Below, in pieces: positions 51,561-59,351 of a stretch of DNA of 64,000 nt (its first letter is position 1; each line of letters starts with the position of its first letter). The DNA comes from Mucilaginibacter flavidus (GTDB taxonomy: Bacteria; Bacteroidota; Bacteroidia; Sphingobacteriales; Sphingobacteriaceae). A program made the position numbers and the translations under genes. The stretch lies in contig NZ_JAMXOE010000007.1 in NCBI RefSeq assembly GCF_024055575.1, forward strand, positions 1 through 64,000. Direction: 5' to 3'. Under the pieces are notes generated by a model. The model worked only from the letters and a program-made list of their open reading frames with translations. It made no database searches and was not told where the DNA came from.

Positions 51561-52807
51561 TCACTAATCCCACGTAACATCAAAGCCCCAACCGTAACAT
51601 TGGTACGGCTATCGATAATTATAGCGCCGCCGTTGGCTTTATTAATCTGATACGGGTCGAAAGCTAAAGGTTCAGCAGTTTTGATGATGATGCGGCCGAT
51701 ATCATTCAGCTTGAAATCTTCATTAAACTCTTTCTCCAATGTGTTGATATTAACCTTATACAGCACTTCCTGTATTTTGCAACGTGTTACCTTGCTATTA
51801 TGCTGTACAAAGTAAGTGAGTGAGGTATCTAAAACACGTGTATCCATCCAGCATAAATCAGCTTCAATTTGTTGTGATAATTCCGGCTGATAATCAGTGT
51901 TCACCAACACGTCTCCGCGGCTGATATCTATCTCATCTTTTAAATGAATAGTAACCGACATGCCGGCAAAGGCCTCAGTTGGTTCTGTATCCAGCAATTC
52001 TATTTTTTCGATGGTTGAGTGGAAACCAGACGGCAACACAGTAACCCTGTCGTTAACCTTAAATGAACCGCTTGATACGCGGCCTGCATAGCCACGGTAG
52101 TCGTGAAGTTCCTCAGTTTGCGGGCGTACTACCCATTGCACAGGGAAACGTGCGTGTGCGGTGCTGTCGTCAATTTTTAGTTCGATGGTTTCCAAAAAAT
52201 GCAGCAGGCTTTTGCCCTCGTACCAATGCATTTTGTCAGACTCGTTTACGATGTTATCGCCCTTTAGCGCGCTAACAGGTATGTATTTTATGTTTTCCAG
52301 CCCAACTTTATAAGCCAGTGCTTTGTAATCGTTCACAATGGTTTCGTAAATGGCCTCGCTATAATCAACCATATCCATTTTGTTGATACAAACCACCACC
52401 TGCTGAATGCCAAGTAACGATACAAGGTAGGAGTGGCGTATAGTCTGCTCGATAACACCCTTACGTGCATCAATCAAAATAATAGCCAGGTTGGCATTTG
52501 ATGCACCGGTAACCATGTTACGGGTGTATTGAATATGCCCCGGGGTATCGGCTATAATAAACTTGCGCTTATCTGTTTGAAAGTACTTGTAAGCTACGTC
52601 GATAGTAATGCCCTGCTCGCGCTCGGCTTTAAGGCCGTCGGTCAATATGGCAAGGTCAATGCTGCCATCGTCATTTTTACGGTTGGAGCTGTGTAACGCT
52701 TCTAATTGGTCAGCCAGGATCGATTCGCTGTCATACAGTAAACGCCCGATCAAGGTACTTTTACCGTCGTCTACACTGCCGGCTGTTATAAATTTTAGTA
52801 TATCCAT
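51557..52807 (-). CDS. cysN: Sulfate adenylyltransferase, GTPase subunit
   Basis: A 416-residue CysN starting at ATG 52807; the frame is open 15 codons further, but those codons come from the spacer repeat and family members start at MDILKF. GTPase motifs are GSVDDGKSTLIGRL (10-23), DTPGHIQYTRNM (~84-95) and NKMDMVDY (~140), with switch I around EREQGITIDVAY. EF-Tu-like domains 2 and 3 follow. With CysD it makes adenosine 5'-phosphosulfate from ATP and sulfate, with GTP hydrolysis driving the reaction. It is the last gene of the sulfate-assimilation operon. No fused CysC kinase is present, consistent with an APS-reductase route. Confidence 0.95.
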   Translation of the reverse strand: MDILKFITAGSVDDGKSTLIGRLLYDSESILADQLEALHSSNRKNDDGSIDLAILTDGLKAEREQGITIDVAYKYFQTDKRKFIIADTPGHIQYTRNMVTGASNANLAIILIDARKGVIEQTIRHSYLVSLLGIQQVVVCINKMDMVDYSEAIYETIVNDYKALAYKVGLENIKYIPVSALKGDNIVNESDKMHWYEGKSLLHFLETIELKIDDSTAHARFPVQWVVRPQTEELHDYRGYAGRVSSGSFKVNDRVTVLPSGFHSTIEKIELLDTEPTEAFAGMSVTIHLKDEIDISRGDVLVNTDYQPELSQQIEADLCWMDTRVLDTSLTYFVQHNSKVTRCKIQEVLYKVNINTLEKEFNEDFKLNDIGRIIIKTAEPLAFDPYQINKANGGAIIIDSRTNVTVGALMLRGISE

Positions 52808-52820
52808 AATATCATTTTTT

Positions 52821-52888
52821 GATTTACGATTTACGAATTTTGATTTAGCCAATTTCTAAATCGTAACTCGTAAATCTAAAATCGTAAA
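52821..52888. repeat. Inverted word-repeat array (GATTTACG type)
   Basis: The left arm GATTTACGATTTACGAATTT (52821-52840) and following bases are the reverse complement of the right arm CTAAATCGTAACTCGTAAAT (52856-52875) and following bases. It lies inside the operon, in the cysD-cysN gap (the only gap in the operon above 20 bases). Confidence 0.7.
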
Positions 52889-53794
52889 TTAAAAGTAACC
52901 GCCTTTTTTACGGTCTTCCATAGCCGCTTCGCTCACCTTGTCGTCCATTCTCGCGCCGCGTTCGCTGATTTTCGATTCGCTTATTTCATCAATGATGTCA
53001 TCAATTTCAAAAGCGTATGATTCTACAGCTGCGGTACAGGTCATATCCCCAACGGTGCGGAAGCGCACGTTGCGGCGTTCGATGATATCTTCGTCATCCA
53101 TATTTAAAAATGGTGACGCAGCCATCAACTGCCCATTGCGGGTAATTACATCGCGTTCGTGTGCAAAGTAGATAGACGGCAACTCGATTTTTTCGCGGCG
53201 GATATAGTTCCACACATCAAGTTCGGTCCAGTTACTTATCGGGAAAACCCTGACGTTTTCGCCTTTGTGTATCTTACCGTTAAATATATTCCAAAGCTCG
53301 GGGCGCTGGCGCTTGGGGTCCCACTGGCCAAATTCGTCCCGAACAGAAAATATACGCTCCTTTGCCCTGGCCTTTTCCTCGTCCCTGCGGGCGCCGCCAA
53401 TGCAGGCATCAAAACCATGTTTCGCAATAGTATCTAATAGCGTGACGGTTTGCAATGCATTCCTGCTGGCGTTTTTGCCTTTTTGTTCAACCACTTTACC
53501 TTCGTCAATTGAATCCTGCACGTGACCGATAATCAGCTTTTCGCCAATGCGGTTAATCATCCGGTCGCGGTAATCAATAGTTTCGGCAAAATTGTGGCCG
53601 GTATCAATATGTACCAACGGGAAAGGAAATTTTCCGGGACGGAATGCTTTTTCAGCAAGCCGTACCAATGTAATCGAGTCTTTGCCGCCCGAAAACAGCA
53701 GGGCAGGTTTTTCAAACTGGCCGGCTACTTCACGCAGTATGTAAATAGCCTCTGCCTCTAACTCATCTAAATAGTCTAATTTATGTGTGCTCAT
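52889..53794 (-). CDS. cysD: Sulfate adenylyltransferase, small subunit
   Basis: A 301-residue CysD of the PP-loop family: SGGKDSITLVRLA (35-47), VHIDTGHNFAETIDYRD (~61-77), ACIGGARRDEEKARAKER (~130-147) and the C-terminal RERGARMDDK-type tail. It adenylylates sulfate to APS together with CysN. The start overlaps the APS reductase stop by 4 bases. Confidence 0.96.
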   Translation of the reverse strand: MSTHKLDYLDELEAEAIYILREVAGQFEKPALLFSGGKDSITLVRLAEKAFRPGKFPFPLVHIDTGHNFAETIDYRDRMINRIGEKLIIGHVQDSIDEGKVVEQKGKNASRNALQTVTLLDTIAKHGFDACIGGARRDEEKARAKERIFSVRDEFGQWDPKRQRPELWNIFNGKIHKGENVRVFPISNWTELDVWNYIRREKIELPSIYFAHERDVITRNGQLMAASPFLNMDDEDIIERRNVRFRTVGDMTCTAAVESYAFEIDDIIDEISESKISERGARMDDKVSEAAMEDRKKGGYF

Positions 53795-54510
53795 TTTTCA
53801 ATCACTTCATTAACCCCGTGCAATCCGCATTCTTTTTTACTTTGATCTTCCCACCACCAACGGCCTGCTCTAAAGTCTTCGCCTGGCTGTACTGCCCGTG
53901 TGCAAGGTGCGCAGCCGATGCTGGGAAAGCCCCTGTCGTGCAATGTGTTGTATGGGATATTGTGTTTTTTGATGTATTCTTTTACTTCGTCTAAGGTCCA
54001 GCTATAAATAGGGTGAAATTTAACTAAATTATTTTGTTCGTCCCATTCCACATTGTCCATAAACTGCCTGTTTGCCGATTGTTCGGCGCGGATGCCTGTT
54101 ATCCAGCATTTGTTACCTGCCAGCGCGCGTTTTAGCGGCTCAATTTTGCGTATCCCGCAGCACTCCTTACGGTTCTCAACCGATTCATAAAAACTGCTCG
54201 GCCCCTTTGTGCTTACCATTTGTTCAACCAGCTCGGTTTTTGGATAGTATGCATGTATAGGTTTGCCATAAATTTCCATGGTGCGGTTCCACACATAATA
54301 AGTTTCCGGAAATAGCCGGCCGGTTTCGAGCGTGAAAACTTTAATAGGCAGGTTATTGGCAAATATCATGTGCGTTATTACCTGGTCTTCCCAACCAAAG
54401 CTGGTGGAGAAAACTATTTCATCATGAAAAATATCCGATAACTGCGTTAAAGCTTCTACCGGGTTTAATCCTGCCGTTTCCTGTTTTATATGTTCTGCAA
54501 GTGCACTCAT
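53791..54510 (-). CDS. cysH: Adenylyl-sulfate (APS) reductase
   Basis: A 239-residue thioredoxin-dependent reductase of the CysH family. It has the [4Fe-4S] ligands typical of the APS-type enzymes: Cys117-Cys118 in ECCGIRK and Cys200/Cys203 in GCAPC, and the catalytic Cys228 in KKECGLH at the C-terminus. PP-loop-like FSTSFGWEDQ (~35) and LETGRLFPET (~61) bind the nucleotide. It reduces APS to sulfite and AMP, so no APS kinase is needed. It begins 1 base after the preceding gene ends. Confidence 0.93.
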   Translation of the reverse strand: MSALAEHIKQETAGLNPVEALTQLSDIFHDEIVFSTSFGWEDQVITHMIFANNLPIKVFTLETGRLFPETYYVWNRTMEIYGKPIHAYYPKTELVEQMVSTKGPSSFYESVENRKECCGIRKIEPLKRALAGNKCWITGIRAEQSANRQFMDNVEWDEQNNLVKFHPIYSWTLDEVKEYIKKHNIPYNTLHDRGFPSIGCAPCTRAVQPGEDFRAGRWWWEDQSKKECGLHGVNEVIEK

Positions 54511-54511
54511 C

Positions 54512-56017
54512 TTATATCACCTTAGTTATAAAGGCCACAATACTTTTTATACTTATTAAAATTACTATCACGCCAACAGCTACCATTATAGCTTTGGCTG
54601 ATATGCGGTTCGATATTTTTGCCGCTATGGGCGATGCAACAGCACTGCCTATCACCAATCCTGCTACGGCTTCCCAGTGGTTACTGTTCAGCATGGTGAT
54701 AAACGTTATCGAGCTCATCAGGGCAATAAAAAACCGGGACAGTTTTACAGTACCTAACGAAAACCGCGGATGACGACCACCCGCTATTAAAGTTGACAAC
54801 ACAATTGAACCCCAGCCGCCGCCGCCAACAGCATCAATAAAACCACCACCAAGGCCCAGTAACGGAATCTTTTTGATTTTTTCGTGCGATTTTTTCACAA
54901 CCGGTTTAAACGCTTTCGAAAGAATAACCGTCCCCAATATCAATGTATATACCGATACAAATGGTTTGGTGTACTGGCTGTAGTGTTCCAATGATGACAG
55001 CAGGTAAGCTCCGGTAACCGCCCCGATGATGCCGGGAATAACCAGCATTTTGAACAGCTTCCAATTGATGTTGCCCATCCGGTAGTGCATCCAGCCGGCA
55101 ATGCCGTTGCTCATGATCTCCGAAAGGTGCACGCCCATGCTTGCCGACGCCGGCGGTATTCCCATAGATAGGGAAAATGTTTGAGAAGTTACCCCGTACG
55201 ACATGCCGATTGCGCCATCAATCATGGCGAACACAAAACCTGCAGCCAGGAAATAGTAAAATTCAGGCGTGATGGTTTGCGCATAGGCCCTGAAACCCGG
55301 TTCGTTATACCATAGGGCAGTAAATGCAATCAATAACGAAAGAATAATAGCGCCCCAGATATACCAGATCAAATTCTTCTTTTCAACCACTTTAGGCTCA
55401 ACCAATACGGAGGTAACTTCGTTTAGTTTTCGCACTTTATAGGCAAAATCGCCACCTAATGAATTGCGTAATTCGCTCATTTGTTGCAGTGTGATATCCA
55501 GTTCGTCAGGTAAGCCTTCGTTTAATACCTCTTTAAGCCGTTTGGCAATGGTGGGCGATTTTCCATTGGTTGATATTGCTATTTTTAAATCACCTTTTTG
55601 AACGATAGAGCCGAGGTAGAAATCGCACAACTCGGGTTTATCGGCAACGTTTATCAACAGTTTCCTGTCGTGCGCCGATTGCCTGATGAAATTATTTAAC
55701 TCACTGTCATTTGTAGCGGCGATAACCACGTCGGCGTTGTCCAAATCGCTATCGATAAACGATTTTTGAATGATGTTGAGCTTTTGGTACTTATCGGCAA
55801 GCAAATGCACTTCGGGCAAAATGGCCAGGGCAATAACGGTCACCTTTGCCTCCGGGCTGTTTTTCAGTATGGCAGTCAGTTTTTCCAAACCAACATTGCC
55901 ACCTCCGATAACTACCGTATGCAAATCATTCAGCTTTAAAAAAACGGGAAACAATGGATTGCCTTCCGTTTTTTCGTCCTGAACAGGCAGCTTACTATTC
56001 CTGGGCAATAATGTCAT
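54512..56017 (-). CDS. Fusion of siroheme synthase N-terminal domain and TauE/SafE-type permease
   Basis: A 501-residue fusion. Residues ~22-205 are the precorrin-2 dehydrogenase/sirohydrochlorin ferrochelatase fold: HTVVIGGGNVGLEKL (33-47), VVIAATNDSELNNFI (~100-114) and DFYLGSIVQKGDLKIAISTNGKSP (~130-153, read in parts). Residues ~214-501 form 7-8 membrane helices of the TauE/SafE family, which is linked to export or import of sulfite, sulfonates or related anions. The fusion would couple siroheme maturation with sulfite handling. The start overlaps the stop of cobA by 23 bases. The catalytic Asp of CysG/Met8 probably lies in the TNDSE segment. Direction of transport is not known. Confidence 0.88.
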   Translation of the reverse strand: MTLLPRNSKLPVQDEKTEGNPLFPVFLKLNDLHTVVIGGGNVGLEKLTAILKNSPEAKVTVIALAILPEVHLLADKYQKLNIIQKSFIDSDLDNADVVIAATNDSELNNFIRQSAHDRKLLINVADKPELCDFYLGSIVQKGDLKIAISTNGKSPTIAKRLKEVLNEGLPDELDITLQQMSELRNSLGGDFAYKVRKLNEVTSVLVEPKVVEKKNLIWYIWGAIILSLLIAFTALWYNEPGFRAYAQTITPEFYYFLAAGFVFAMIDGAIGMSYGVTSQTFSLSMGIPPASASMGVHLSEIMSNGIAGWMHYRMGNINWKLFKMLVIPGIIGAVTGAYLLSSLEHYSQYTKPFVSVYTLILGTVILSKAFKPVVKKSHEKIKKIPLLGLGGGFIDAVGGGGWGSIVLSTLIAGGRHPRFSLGTVKLSRFFIALMSSITFITMLNSNHWEAVAGLVIGSAVASPIAAKISNRISAKAIMVAVGVIVILISIKSIVAFITKVI

Positions 56018-56786
56018 AAAATTCTTTTATAGGTGCAAACTGCGGGTGCAGCGATACTACCTCACCAAATATAATTAATGCGGGCGATGTAATCTTCTTC
56101 TCTTCCACAATTTCAACAATCGTGTCTACAATGCCTATCGCAACCTTCTCCTCTTTTGTCGAGCCGCTTTGTATTACTGCAACCGGTAATTTACTCTTGC
56201 CTTCGCTTTTAAATATTTCGGCTATCTCCGCAAGTTTATGAATACCCATCAGAACCACAACTGTTGCATTGGTTTTAGCCGCCTGATATAAGTCGGGCGA
56301 TATTTGATGAATGGCAGTGGTGCCTGTTACTACCCAAAAGCTTTCGCTTAAACCGCGATGGGTAACAGGTATATGCTGCATACCCGGAACACCAATAGAG
56401 CTTGAAATGCCCGGGATAACCTGCGCCGGTATGCTATATGAGGCAGCATAATCCAATTCCTCAAAACCGCGACCAAACACAAACGGATCACCGCCTTTCA
56501 GACGCACTACATGACCATAATTGATCGCGTAATCAATCATCAGTTTATTAACTGCATCCTGCGAATAGGAATGGTCGCCGCTGCGTTTTCCCACATAAAT
56601 TTTTGTAGCATGTGCGGGAGCAAGTTCCAATAATTCGGCATTAACCAATGCATCGTACAATACAACGTCGGCTGTTTGTAATGCTTTTACGCCTTTAAGC
56701 GTTATCAGGTCGGCATCGCCGGGGCCTGCGCCTACAAGCGTAATACGCGGTTCTTTAATATTTTTGTTTGTTGATGTAGCTATCAT
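55995..56786 (-). CDS. cobA: Uroporphyrinogen-III C-methyltransferase
   Basis: A 263-residue SUMT: ITLVGAGPGDADLITLKG (~16-33), YVGKRSGDHSYSQDAVN (~63-79), VVRLKGGDPFVFGRGFEEL (~94-112), VIPGISSSIGVPGMQHIPVTHRG (~124-146, read in parts) and the SAM-binding TVVVLMGIHKLAEIAE (~190). It methylates uroporphyrinogen III twice to precorrin-2, the first step to siroheme. Precorrin-2 goes to the fused dehydrogenase/permease in the next gene and the siroheme to the sulfite reductase just upstream. The start overlaps the sulfite reductase stop by 4 bases. Confidence 0.94.
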   Translation of the reverse strand: MIATSTNKNIKEPRITLVGAGPGDADLITLKGVKALQTADVVLYDALVNAELLELAPAHATKIYVGKRSGDHSYSQDAVNKLMIDYAINYGHVVRLKGGDPFVFGRGFEELDYAASYSIPAQVIPGISSSIGVPGMQHIPVTHRGLSESFWVVTGTTAIHQISPDLYQAAKTNATVVVLMGIHKLAEIAEIFKSEGKSKLPVAVIQSGSTKEEKVAIGIVDTIVEIVEEKKITSPALIIFGEVVSLHPQFAPIKEFYDIIAQE

Positions 56787-58876
56787 TGTTGCACCAATTC
56801 CTCTCTTTTTATTTTAACAGTATTTAAAAATTCGCCGGCAGCCTGCAGGTAGGCGGTCGCAAATTCTTCTGATGGTTCGTTTTTGTTGATTTGTAAAACC
56901 AAATCGTTAAAACTGCCATCTAAATTGATCTCGCCAGTATTTACATAATTGTTATCAAATTCTTTTATAACTCCCGACTGTGTGCTTGTATTGATGTTTT
57001 TATCAAGCAGCAACGCCTTAGCCGAGCTTACAAATGTGTTATAGGCGTGGTAAATAGCGTCGGCCCAGCGGTTTTCGGCAAAAGCTTCGTTTGCCCAGCC
57101 AAACTTTTCCTCCGATTCGTAAAGCAATGTGGCTACCAAATCAATAATCACCCCGGCGCATTCGCCAACACCTATTGCGGTAGCAAAAGTTTCCTGGTGG
57201 CCCCAGTCAACAAATTCGTCGTCTGTCAGCGTTGTAAGGTCGGCAAGGGGTTTTAACAATTGGTAGAAATAATCTTTGCCGTTCCTGTCGTAATAGGCGT
57301 GGAAGGTTTCGTTTTCAGTTGCCCTGGCCTGGTAATCGTCAAGCACTTTACGTAGCACATGTGTGGCCCGTTTTGCAGGTACCTTAATTACTTTTTCGGC
57401 AGCGCGACCAACACCATCACCAACCGTACCGCCGCCAAGCAGCACCTGTACCGATGGTAGTACTTTAAGTCCCGCTTTCAATGAGCTACCGTGAAAACCG
57501 ATATGCGCCAAACCATGTTGTCCGCACGAGTTCATACAGCCGCTTATCTTAATTTTTATTTCCTTGTTATAAATAAGGTCCTCGTATTCGTTGTAAATCA
57601 CATCTTCCAGCACACGCGAAAGTGTCATACTGTTTGAGATACCGAGGTTACAGGTATCAGTACCGGGGCAAGTGGTTACATCTGCAAGGCTATCAAAACC
57701 TGGTGAAGATAAATCCAGTTCGGTTAGACCGTTATATAAAGCAGGCAACGCTTCCTTGCGTACAAACTTTAAGAGTAGTCCCTGGTTTTGGGTTACCCTT
57801 ATTTCATCGGCAACCAAAGGCTGCAACACGGCTACCAGTTTGCGGGCTTTATCCGATGGGATATCGCCAACTGGGACCTTTATATATACGCCGTAAAAAT
57901 CTTTTTGTTTTTGCTCAAATATGTTGGTTGCAAGCCATTGCTCGTAACGGAAAGGATTGGTTACCGCCACATCGGCAAATGTTTGTTCTGCAGGTAGTGC
58001 AGGGTCTTTTAAAGCATCGCGGTTTACTTTATATTTTTTAACTTTTAAAGCAGTGCGCTCTGCATCAGCAAGCAGCAACACTTCGGTTAACCCGATTTTT
58101 TGAATAAGATATTTAAGACGGGCTTTGTTGCGGTTGTTGCGTTCGCCATGGCGATCAAAAACGCGGATGATAGCTTCTATATAAGGTATAAGTTCATCCT
58201 CGGGTAAAAACTCTTCAACAATATTAGCAAGTAATGGCTGCGCGCCAAGGCCACCGCCCAACAGTACTTTAAAACCGCGCTCACCGGCAGCATTTACTTT
58301 CGGGATAACACCGATATCATGGATGTACGAAAACGCGGTATCGGCATCGCTCGATGAAAATGATATTTTAAACTTACGGCCCATTTCCTGGCAAACCGGG
58401 TTGCGCAAAAAATACTCGAACGTTGCATGCGCATAGGGCGATACATCGAAAGGCTCCAGCGGGTCTATCCCGGCAGCAGGAGAGGCGGTTACGTTTCTTA
58501 CGGTGTTGCCACAGGCTTCGCGCAGGGTAATATCGTCCTGTTCCAGTTCAGCCCATAGTTGCGGCGTACGATCAAGACTTACGTAATGTATTTGTATATC
58601 CTGGCGGGTAGTAAGGTGCAGGTTACTGCTGGCGTACTTATCAGAGATATCAGCAATCCTTAATAACTGTTTAAAGGTTACCTTGCCAAAAGGCAGCTTA
58701 ATGCGTATCATTTGCACGCCGGGCTGTCTTTGCCCGTATATACCCCTGGCCAAACGCAGGCTGCGGAACTTTTCGTCGTGAATTTTACCTTCACGAAAAG
58801 CCCTTATCTTTTTTTCAAGATCAATAATGTCTTTTTCAACTACCGGATTCTCCAACTCGGTCCTAAAGCTTTGCAT
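56783..58876 (-). CDS. Siroheme [4Fe-4S] sulfite/nitrite reductase with C-terminal HEPN-like extension
   Basis: A 697-residue reductase. The N-terminal NIR_SIR half domains (LRLARGIYGQRQPGVQMIRIKLP, ~41-64, read in parts; SSNLHLTTRQDIQIHYV, ~82) bind siroheme. The cluster ligands lie in TTCPGTDTCNLGISNS (~404-418) and KISGCMNSCGQHGLAHIG (~442-459). A ~150-residue extension after about 550 (FATAIGVGECAGVIIDLVATLL, ALLLDKNINT; read in parts) resembles the HEPN-type helical bundle reported for Bacteroidota sulfite reductases. It reduces sulfite to sulfide with six electrons from ferredoxin or a flavoprotein. Placed first in the sulfur operon, it is more likely a sulfite than a nitrite reductase. 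Confidence 0.92.
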   Translation of the reverse strand: MQSFRTELENPVVEKDIIDLEKKIRAFREGKIHDEKFRSLRLARGIYGQRQPGVQMIRIKLPFGKVTFKQLLRIADISDKYASSNLHLTTRQDIQIHYVSLDRTPQLWAELEQDDITLREACGNTVRNVTASPAAGIDPLEPFDVSPYAHATFEYFLRNPVCQEMGRKFKISFSSSDADTAFSYIHDIGVIPKVNAAGERGFKVLLGGGLGAQPLLANIVEEFLPEDELIPYIEAIIRVFDRHGERNNRNKARLKYLIQKIGLTEVLLLADAERTALKVKKYKVNRDALKDPALPAEQTFADVAVTNPFRYEQWLATNIFEQKQKDFYGVYIKVPVGDIPSDKARKLVAVLQPLVADEIRVTQNQGLLLKFVRKEALPALYNGLTELDLSSPGFDSLADVTTCPGTDTCNLGISNSMTLSRVLEDVIYNEYEDLIYNKEIKIKISGCMNSCGQHGLAHIGFHGSSLKAGLKVLPSVQVLLGGGTVGDGVGRAAEKVIKVPAKRATHVLRKVLDDYQARATENETFHAYYDRNGKDYFYQLLKPLADLTTLTDDEFVDWGHQETFATAIGVGECAGVIIDLVATLLYESEEKFGWANEAFAENRWADAIYHAYNTFVSSAKALLLDKNINTSTQSGVIKEFDNNYVNTGEINLDGSFNDLVLQINKNEPSEEFATAYLQAAGEFLNTVKIKREELVQQ

Positions 58877-59036
58877 AATTGTGCTGTTAGTTTGTACTAT
58901 AAAAAGGCCCCTTCGGCTTAATGCTAAAGAGGCTTATGTTTTTATTTACGAATACCCGTTAAGCCTCCATCAATTGCCATGCATCTGGCAATTTATCATA
59001 ACCCAACAGTAACTGTAAATTCTCGTTTTCATGTTA
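58877..59036 (-). promoter_or_regulatory. Structured leader of the sulfate-assimilation operon
   Basis: A ~160-base untranslated leader with several pairing elements, given 5' to 3' on the minus strand. Helix A: AATTGCCA (58993-58986) with TGGCAATT (58979-58972), a perfect 8 bp. Helix B: GAGGCTTA (58967-58960) with TAAGCCTC (58936-58929), a perfect 8 bp with a 23-base loop. The 5' arm of B (AGGCTTA) can instead pair with a second TAAGCC (58920-58915) or with GGGGCCT before a run of U (58910-58901), which would act like a terminator. ATTTAC (near 59004) and GTAAAT (near 58948) may enclose the whole. The arrangement fits an attenuator or riboswitch, but I do not recognise a known class. Confidence 0.5.
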
Positions 59037-59042
59037 TAGTGA

Positions 59043-59050
59043 CAAATATA
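59043..59050 (-). promoter_or_regulatory. -7 box of the sulfate-assimilation operon
   Basis: On the minus strand it reads TATATTTG, a perfect TAnnTTTG, and predicts a start of transcription near 59036. Confidence 0.55.
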
Positions 59051-59351
59051 TATATACTATACGGAACTTGTCGTATATATTTGAAAAAAGACAGATTTTA
59101 CGTTTTGGTTACATTGTCTTGCTGATATTGAGGTATCCATTGTCGATCCTCAAAGCTTATAAATATTACGACGTTTGTCGATATTTTATTAATTATATGT
59201 AAAAAATATTTATTTGTAATTTTTATTTTAATAGATAACGAACTGTTTTCTTATAAAATACTCAATAAATTATCTGGAATAATGATAAATATATAATTAC
59301 TTCTTATCTTAGAAAAAAAGAAAACCTTATTTTATTATTAAATTACCCCTT
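59051..59351. other. AT-rich divergent spacer between sulfur operon and TonB receptor
   Basis: About 300 bases, very AT-rich near 59160-59350. ACGGAACTTGTCGTATATATTTG (59060-59082, read in parts) and ATTACGACGTTTGTCGATATT (59166-59186, read in parts) share the words TTGTCG and TAT/CGAC and may contain operators for divergent control. No gene visible. The promoter of the TonB receptor should lie here, but no perfect TAnnTTTG was found on the plus strand. Confidence 0.45.

Noticed and set aside
58877-59036. Assignment of the sulfur-operon leader to the SAM-I riboswitch
   Set aside because: The characteristic CTTATCAAGAG and conserved core of SAM-I were not found; only unclassified hairpins are supported.
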